From the IMG/VR virus record IMGVR_UViG_3300034107_000498, positions 1 to 54,925 of that record: 54,925 bases of DNA. One strand, given 5' to 3'. Numbering within the stretch: position 1 is the first letter of the stretch; each line of letters opens with the position of its first letter. Shown here one piece after another: positions 49,453-54,925 of the stretch. Under the pieces are notes generated by a model. That model saw nothing but the letters and a program-made list of their open reading frames with translations. It searched no databases and was not told the DNA's origin. A program made the position numbers and the translations under genes. The DNA is from a virus.

Positions 49453-50643
49453 TTAAACGGCTGCGTAATACTTAAGTGTAACTTCGTTCTTAGCTTCAAG
49501 ATCGTATGCACCACCAGCAACACCGCTTGTAGAACCTTGAGCGGTCATAGTAATTGAAGTAGCAATAATCTGTTCAGAAGTAATTGCAGGAATAGTCAAC
49601 TGAGTAGTTGGCATAGCAATTTCAAAACGTGTATCGTTGTTACCGCCTACTTTGATTATAGCTTCAAACTTATTGGCTGTACTGCTTGAGCTAGCTGCTA
49701 ACATATCTTTTAGCAATTCTGCACTAGTACCAGAGCCTGTTTTCAAGTATGCTGTAACGTTAGCAGTAACAGAACGAGTACCTGTAAAATAAGTAATTGG
49801 AGTATTAACAACACCTAAGTTTGCAGGTGTTAAATATGTTAAGTTATTACTAATTGTAATATTACCGCCAGTAATAGCAACATTTCCGTAACTTGTAGCA
49901 GTCAATCCGCCAAAAGTAGAAGAAGCCAATGTCATTGTAGACAACTTGTTAGCAATGTAACGTGCAGATGTATCTTTTAACTTGAAATCATTAGGAGCAG
50001 TAAAACCACCGCCTGTAACAGAACCTGCGCCTGAGATTGTTATAGTTGTTGCAAGCTGACGCATTACAGTGCCTTTTCCAGCCCATGCAATAGCAGCAAT
50101 AGCATCTAAACCAAAATCAATAGTTGCTGAATCAATAGCGCAGTTGTCGATTACATAAGTAACGTCTTCAAACTGAATAATCAAACCAAAAGCTTGTAAT
50201 TGGTGTGCATTTGAGTTTGCAAAACTAACTGTTGAAAAAGGAATTGTTGAAGGTGCAACACCTGCAGTTTGTGTCCAACCATTACCAGTAACACTAGACA
50301 TAGAGTTCCACATTACATATTCTTCAGCATCGATTACATCGTCTGCATCAGGACCTGTTGTAATAGTAGCACCTTCGGTGTACTTGGGGCGAATATAGGT
50401 AGAAAAACTCCAATCTACTGGCTCTAACGAAGTATTAAAACTACGCTGACCACGAGTAGGTGCAGCACCTGCTTCGTTAACAGTAACTGTTTCTTGACCT
50501 GTGTTTTGTGAAAAAGAGAAACCGTCCAAAACTTGGAGTTCTCGTGTTGTTGCGATAGTGTGACCACTTGTGTCCACCTGTCCTGAACTATTCAATTTAG
50601 TCGTGTAAAAAACTCGACTATTACGTAGTAAATTTAATGCCAT
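49453..50643 (-). CDS. Major tail protein (tail tube)
   Basis: A 396-residue beta-rich protein. The N-terminus MALNLLRNSRVFYTTKLNSS followed by GFSFSQNTGQETVTVNEAG and WSFSTYIRPKY is typical of siphovirus tail tube subunits. It lies between the tail terminator and chaperone G, the standard location. The C-terminal part (about 200-396) is Thr/Ser/Gly-rich and may form an Ig-like outer domain. The length is larger than lambda gpV, in line with an added domain. Confidence 0.85.
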   Translation of the reverse strand: MALNLLRNSRVFYTTKLNSSGQVDTSGHTIATTRELQVLDGFSFSQNTGQETVTVNEAGAAPTRGQRSFNTSLEPVDWSFSTYIRPKYTEGATITTGPDADDVIDAEEYVMWNSMSSVTGNGWTQTAGVAPSTIPFSTVSFANSNAHQLQAFGLIIQFEDVTYVIDNCAIDSATIDFGLDAIAAIAWAGKGTVMRQLATTITISGAGSVTGGGFTAPNDFKLKDTSARYIANKLSTMTLASSTFGGLTATSYGNVAITGGNITISNNLTYLTPANLGVVNTPITYFTGTRSVTANVTAYLKTGSGTSAELLKDMLAASSSSTANKFEAIIKVGGNNDTRFEIAMPTTQLTIPAITSEQIIATSITMTAQGSTSGVAGGAYDLEAKNEVTLKYYAAV

Positions 50644-50726
50644 ACTCTTTCCTTTGTGATTTTTGGAAGTATTTAAGCACCTTAACTAGATATTTATCTG
50701 TTGCTATGCTTGCGTAAGTCCGAGAG

Positions 50727-51167
50727 TTATACCAATGCGTAGCGCACTTGTACGTTGATTTCACCGACACCATAAGGAGCTAGTAGCCCTTCATCGGTAG
50801 TTATTGACTGAATTAAAATTTCAGTTGTTGATAAATTATTAGTAGTATCGTATACTAATACACGGTTATCATGAATTACTTTTTCTAGGTCGTCAAGTAA
50901 ATCTTCTAACTGTTGTTGCGCTTCGCTTTCACTGCGAACATATACCTTGATGCTTACATTTAAAAATCCCCATGTAAAATCAGCAGGCATATATTCTCTG
51001 ATCTCTGTGCCTGCGGTAAGATACACGCAAGGGAAATCTTGTACTTCGTCCCAAAATTTAAGTTTGGGATAGCTATTATCAAATAAATTAGTTTTGAAAC
51101 TACCAGTACCATCAATTATTTTAAACTTTTCAGCTAAGGCTTTTACAACGCTTATTCTTCTTGTCAT
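50727..51167 (-). CDS. Tail terminator-like protein (gpU-like)
   Basis: A 146-residue protein of alpha/beta pattern: a helical start (KALAEKFKIIDGT), a beta core (FPCVYLTAGTEIREYM, GFLNVSIKVYVRSESEAQQQ), a helix (LEDLLDDLEKVIHD) and a final strand. This is the fold order of tail terminators that cap the tail tube at the neck. It lies directly upstream of the major tail gene. It overlaps the preceding neck gene by 4 nt. Confidence 0.75.
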   Translation of the reverse strand: MTRRISVVKALAEKFKIIDGTGSFKTNLFDNSYPKLKFWDEVQDFPCVYLTAGTEIREYMPADFTWGFLNVSIKVYVRSESEAQQQLEDLLDDLEKVIHDNRVLVYDTTNNLSTTEILIQSITTDEGLLAPYGVGEINVQVRYALV

Positions 51168-52636
51168 AATGCTACCGCCCTTAATTTATTACTTACTACT
51201 TGTTCTGCAATCTGTCTAATTGATTTAGAGATTAGTAATTTAGGGTCTCTGCTACTAGGTGCTGATTGACGACCTCCGGCACTAAATGTTGCATACGGAT
51301 TTTTCATATAAGAATAAAAGGCACTAATCATTCCTTCTCTGCTGGTACTTAAATACTCTACATTGACAGTACTAGCAAATCTACCTGTACGGTAATTTAA
51401 AACATTACGGCTTGAGCCATCTCCCATATTTGCACTAATTACATCTTGAAGTTGTGTATTTATTAACGCTAATAGATTAGGTACAGTTTCTGTTATTTGT
51501 GGCATTTCTCTGATTTTATTAAAATCAGATTTTGTGGCTTGTACTTTACTCTTTAATTTTTTAAGAGTCTGTATTTTAGTCTTATTACTTTTTGGTTTAT
51601 TTATCTGAGTAGTTTTTTTACCAATAAGTTTTGGAGATTGTTTGTACTGTTTAGTATCTAGTTTACTACCAGTAAGAATATTTAACATATCTTTTACAAC
51701 TAGATCTTTAAAACTAGACGAGCCTTTAGTATTTATTAGTGCCTTGCCTAGTGTTGGTGATTTAGTTAAAATATCTGTTATATCTTTAGTGTTAACTGCA
51801 AATAATTTTCTTAACTCATCTAGTATGGGGGACGTTTGATCACGACCAGACCCTTGATTTTTAACAGCACATTGTATTTCTACAAGATACTTACTGCTAG
51901 ACTTTATATATCCTGCATAAAATTCTTGATTAACAGCGTTAGGTAAATTAGCAGTATTTAAATCATCTGCTTCCAACTTAGCAATATATTGATCTAATAC
52001 GTTAACTAAAGCAGTACGTTCTTTTTTAGATAAAGAATCTGCTTTATCTAAGTTATTTCTAAATTCTTTAGTTAGATTAGTGGCGATGCCTATGACATGG
52101 CCTTTATTAAAATAGTACCCAAAAGAAGCTCTACGTTTACCTTCTGCTTCAATCTTATCTATTTCAATTTGTTTGGCCTTCCCTTTTAAATCAGAGCGCT
52201 TATTGAGTTCTGCTATTTCACCAGTAATATATTTTTCTTCGGCTTTACGATAGGCTTCTTGTACTAGGTAGTCATGTTCAAAAACATCTACTAATCTGGA
52301 GCTAATAGTATCGAAACCTATTGATTTAAATACTACAGCCTTACTATTATTAATAGTAGTAAAAGTTCCTTCTAGTTTACTTGCACCACCGCTACCGCCT
52401 TGTGCTATAGTATATAATAGAACGTCTGCTTCATGCCCATCCATTTGCTTACCAGTAATGGTTTTGTACATATTCATTACAGTATCTTTTGTAAGATAAA
52501 AGTCAGTTTTTCCAGAAACCTGCTGGGTTGCACGCAAACTTTTTGCTGAGTTAGTAATAATATTTTTATCTAGCTTTTCCAACCAGCTTTTATAAATTTG
52601 ACTTTGTATAGTTTTACTAAAGTCTGCTATACTCAT
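51164..52636 (-). CDS. Large neck or minor head protein
   Basis: A 490-residue mostly helical, basic protein located between the head-tail connector and tail terminator, where head closure or tail completion proteins (HK97 gp10-like) are found. It is longer than usual. A Lys/Ser-rich low-complexity middle (KPSKPKSNKTKIQTLKKLKS-type, about 330-360) separates N and C-terminal domains. The C-terminal part NVLNYRTGRFASTVNVEYLS...FSAGGRQSAPSSRDPKLL is the best conserved region. No catalytic motif is seen. Assignment rests mostly on position. Confidence 0.65.
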   Translation of the reverse strand: MSIADFSKTIQSQIYKSWLEKLDKNIITNSAKSLRATQQVSGKTDFYLTKDTVMNMYKTITGKQMDGHEADVLLYTIAQGGSGGASKLEGTFTTINNSKAVVFKSIGFDTISSRLVDVFEHDYLVQEAYRKAEEKYITGEIAELNKRSDLKGKAKQIEIDKIEAEGKRRASFGYYFNKGHVIGIATNLTKEFRNNLDKADSLSKKERTALVNVLDQYIAKLEADDLNTANLPNAVNQEFYAGYIKSSSKYLVEIQCAVKNQGSGRDQTSPILDELRKLFAVNTKDITDILTKSPTLGKALINTKGSSSFKDLVVKDMLNILTGSKLDTKQYKQSPKLIGKKTTQINKPKSNKTKIQTLKKLKSKVQATKSDFNKIREMPQITETVPNLLALINTQLQDVISANMGDGSSRNVLNYRTGRFASTVNVEYLSTSREGMISAFYSYMKNPYATFSAGGRQSAPSSRDPKLLISKSIRQIAEQVVSNKLRAVAL

Positions 52637-53199
52637 GTAAAATCCGCCATATATTGATCTAACACACGTTTGATCGCTGCGGGGAAGTTACTGGAAGCAA
52701 CATAATTAATCTGTGTAGTATTTGGATTTAAGTCACGAGTACTGTGTACAGCACCGTTATTTCGTGAGTAGTATTCTACTAAATCTAATACTGCTAATTT
52801 TAAGTCTGAAGGAATTACTTCATAGCCTGCAAAATAAACTACTTTGTATCCGTTAATTTGTTCTGGAAAGCCGGTTGGACTTAAACTAAGTACATAATCA
52901 TCACGTGCTACGTAGTCCGTAAACTTTACTAAATTAGTGTATGTCTTACCGTAGTCAGCACTATAAGCAACTGAGTTAACTGTAACTACTGGAGTTTCTT
53001 TTAAAATAATCTGTTTGAAGCCACCATCAAACACTTCTGTTTTGGCCTCGTCGTAAAAATCAATGAAAGTACGACGGCAATATGTTTTTACTAAATCGCT
53101 AACTTTGGGTATTAAGAAATCAATTTCTATATCAGAGTTTGTACTGTTAATTCCCATGTAAGCTTTGTATTCTGCTTTTGTTACTAAATTTGTTGCCAT
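52633..53199 (-). CDS. Head-tail connector (gp6/gp15-like)
   Basis: A 188-residue protein. The start chosen is the ATG at 53199 with GAGG 7 nt upstream; a longer in-frame form would read back through the terminator behind the capsid gene. The fold is helical at first (KAEYKAYMGINSTNSDIEIDFLIPKVSDLVKTYCRRTF), then a beta insert (FKQIILKETPVVTVNSVAYS) and helices at the end. This matches the connector family that docks on the portal and lets the tail attach. Confidence 0.85.
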   Translation of the reverse strand: MATNLVTKAEYKAYMGINSTNSDIEIDFLIPKVSDLVKTYCRRTFIDFYDEAKTEVFDGGFKQIILKETPVVTVNSVAYSADYGKTYTNLVKFTDYVARDDYVLSLSPTGFPEQINGYKVVYFAGYEVIPSDLKLAVLDLVEYYSRNNGAVHSTRDLNPNTTQINYVASSNFPAAIKRVLDQYMADFT

Positions 53200-53242
53200 A
53201 AATACCTCGCTTGTTTTATAAAGGCACATAATACCTTTATAA

Positions 53243-53266
53243 AACAAGACCCCGAAGGGTCTTGTT
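53243..53266 (-). terminator. Terminator with UUCG-type loop after the capsid gene
   Basis: On the - strand AACAAGACCC and GGGTCTTGTT enclose a four-base loop (CGAA on the + strand, TTCG on the - strand), followed by TTAT. The T-run is short, so partial readthrough into the connector is possible. Confidence 0.75.
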
Positions 53267-53284
53267 AACAATTACACTAGCAGA

Positions 53285-54925
53285 TCAGGTTGCTGTGTAC
53301 TTGTGTGCTGTAACAGCGTTACCTAAGTTAGTGGTAACACGTGTCATACCGGTACGGAGGCTAGCCACCATAACGCGACGCTGTGTTTCAACTAATTCTT
53401 GGGTATCAATGCGGAGACCGCGCTGGTTACCAACGATAAAGTTGCCTGGGTTAACAGCAATAGCTCCTGCAACACCAGTACCTGGGGAAGCGAACTCTGC
53501 AGAAACCAACACGGGGCTTCCACCGATTTGACCGATTTGACCGGTTAACAGTGTAGCTTGTGAGCCAACTTGATTCATTGTTTGGAAGGTTGTGTCTTCC
53601 AGCAATTGGTAATATGTATCAGTATTAATGATATAAATTACTTCAGCTGGGTCGAGACCCCAAGCACCCAAACCTTGACGCAATGTGCGCAATTTAGCAA
53701 CGTTCATACCAGCAACAACAGTGTTACCAGTGGCAGTTGTGTTAGAAGCCCAGATTGACAATCCTTTAACAGGATCAGAACCGGAACCAGCACCTAACAA
53801 GAAAGCCTTGTCAACGGCGCGAGCAACACGACGAACCATACCATCACGGATGATTGGCATCAAAGCCAACAAAGAATCTTCTTCTTCTTCGTATGCTGTA
53901 TACTCGTTTGTGGCAAGTTTATAAGCATTCAAAGTGATTTCTTTGAGAGCGTGAGTAGCAGTTGCACCAGCGGAACCACCAGCTGCACCAAGGGTAGCAG
54001 GAACGGCGCCAAACTCAGCGTTAGTAACCCAAGTAGCAGTACCTGCTTCTGGATTCACTGGGATTGTCATCACGTTGGTTTGCATAGCGATGTTGCGGAA
54101 AATAGGAGCAACAACTAAGCGACGACGAACTTCAGACTCAAGGTTCAAAGAAACTTCTTGTTCCCATGTAGCTGAAGGCACGTGAGCACCGTATTTTTGC
54201 ACTAAATCGCGGCCAAGACGTGTACCGTCGATTGACTTGCCAGCCATTTTAGCTAAGAAAACTGCCTTTTCTTTGTCACCATAAGACATACCGTCTTTGG
54301 CTTCTTGGAAAGACATTTTTGATTTTGTGATTGCTTCGATTTCTGAAGCTTTTTCTTTCAAAGAAGCCTCTAAACCAGCGATAACTGATTTGCTTGACTC
54401 TTCAGCAGTAGCTAAACGCTTCTCAACTTCGGCCATCAAGCGCTCAGCACCTGTGTCACCAGTAGAGATAGAAGCAACAGCGGCTTTAACGCGTGCATCT
54501 AATTCGGCTTCTGATTTGTCAGCAGCGGCTTTTTCGGCCAATGCTTTTGCCTGTGTATCGGCGATGGCTTTAGCAGTGAGCTCAGCCGCTTTGTTAGCTG
54601 CATCAGCCAACATTTGTTCTAATTGTTTAGGATCCATTTCCCATTCCTTTTTAATTTCGCCGATTGCTTCCGTTGAGGATTCTAGCCCTTTAGCTGAATC
54701 GCTGTCGGGTGCAAACTGCATTTTGAAAGATTTAAATTCTTCGGCTGTATCAAACGCCTTAGAAAGACTAAATAGTGTATTTTGATTAGCTGGTACTGAC
54801 ACTACTGAAATTTCGTGCAGTTCTAGCTCTTTTACCACAAACAACTCTTTGGCTGCATCATATTCCGCATCTACGATTCGGAAGCCGATACTAAATGCCG
54901 TTAAGATGCCATCTTTTACAAGATT
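53285..54925 (-). CDS. Prohead protease - scaffold - major capsid protein fusion, 5' end cut by window
   Basis: 546 residues are visible before the edge. The first 60 are the end of an HK97-type prohead protease: TAFSIGFRIVD, then LELHEISVVSVPANQNTLF. Residues 60-250 are helical, Ala/Lys/Glu-rich (KQLEQMLADAANKAAEL, AEVEKRLATAEESSK), typical of the delta scaffold domain. From about 250 the HK97-fold major capsid protein follows (ATWEQEVSLNLESEVRRRLVV ... RRVMVASLRTGMTR). The parts are usually separate or two genes, so the polyprotein is unusual. An internal ATG at 54637 has its own ribosome site. The protease active site lies outside the window. Confidence 0.9.
   Translation of the reverse strand, partial: NLVKDGILTAFSIGFRIVDAEYDAAKELFVVKELELHEISVVSVPANQNTLFSLSKAFDTAEEFKSFKMQFAPDSDSAKGLESSTEAIGEIKKEWEMDPKQLEQMLADAANKAAELTAKAIADTQAKALAEKAAADKSEAELDARVKAAVASISTGDTGAERLMAEVEKRLATAEESSKSVIAGLEASLKEKASEIEAITKSKMSFQEAKDGMSYGDKEKAVFLAKMAGKSIDGTRLGRDLVQKYGAHVPSATWEQEVSLNLESEVRRRLVVAPIFRNIAMQTNVMTIPVNPEAGTATWVTNAEFGAVPATLGAAGGSAGATATHALKEITLNAYKLATNEYTAYEEEEDSLLALMPIIRDGMVRRVARAVDKAFLLGAGSGSDPVKGLSIWASNTTATGNTVVAGMNVAKLRTLRQGLGAWGLDPAEVIYIINTDTYYQLLEDTTFQTMNQVGSQATLLTGQIGQIGGSPVLVSAEFASPGTGVAGAIAVNPGNFIVGNQRGLRIDTQELVETQRRVMVASLRTGMTRVTTNLGNAVTAHKYTAT

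Noticed and set aside
53200-53271. A 24-residue N-terminal extension of the connector protein.
   Set aside because: It runs back through the terminator behind the capsid gene. The ATG at 53199 has a proper ribosome site and gives the expected family start.
1-54925. tRNA genes.
   Set aside because: I saw no cloverleaf or TTC-A-loop pattern in the intergenic gaps, which are mostly under 200 bp. A covariance-model scan would be decisive.

Overview
The window is part of a tailed double-stranded DNA phage genome with a siphovirus-type (lambda-like, long non-contractile) tail. It is AT-rich and gene-dense, with many 1-4 nt stop/start overlaps. Promoters that can be read are sigma70-like, and several are perfect TTGACA-17-TATAAT, so the host RNA polymerase probably does the transcription. 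The host cannot be named from the sequence. A cobalamin-dependent class II ribonucleotide reductase, PhoH, a Dps-like protein and heme/bilin enzymes suggest a phage of aquatic bacteria. No photosystem genes are visible.

Left part, + strand, 1-13.7 kb: replication, recombination and nucleotide metabolism. It holds a DEAH helicase cut by the window edge, a gp32-like single-strand DNA-binding protein, an SbcD/SbcC (gp47/gp46) nuclease pair with a glutaredoxin gene wedged between and overlapping both, a PD-(D/E)XK nuclease, a 5'-3' exonuclease, dUTPase and class II ribonucleotide reductase. A free-standing GIY-YIG homing endonuclease with its own promoter follows. Next come small proteins driven by two copies of a duplicated promoter block, then a Gly-rich protein, a collagen-like protein, two modular surface-type proteins and a Dps-like ferritin with all four ferroxidase ligands. 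A bidirectional terminator at about 13.74 kb ends this run.

Right part, - strand, read from the right edge to the left: late genes. A prohead protease-scaffold-major capsid fusion (open at the right edge) is followed by connector and neck proteins, tail terminator, major tail protein, lambda G/GT-type chaperones joined by a -1 frameshift at a GGGAAAC heptamer, and a 1571-residue tape measure. Then come gpM- and gpL-like proteins, a 1580-residue NlpC/P60-TipJ fusion, a 1723-residue fibre with an S74 chaperone end, a series of smaller tail proteins, a 2061-residue repeat-built fibre and two fibre-plus-chaperone cassettes. The run continues into the bilin genes, the lysis cassette (i-spanin, o-spanin, GH19 endolysin, holin-like and small membrane/secreted proteins) and finally PhoH and a small head-type protein.

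The most notable element is the pair at 18.5-19.7 kb: a heme oxygenase and a ferredoxin-dependent bilin reductase, inserted between the last tail-fibre chaperone and the spanins and translationally chained to both. The reductase has the His/Asp pair of the family and a putative Asp where PcyA has its catalytic Glu, which resembles the phage PcyX group that makes phycoerythrobilin. The pair should convert host heme to biliverdin and then to a phycobilin late in infection. No bilin-binding apoprotein or ferredoxin gene is visible in the window.
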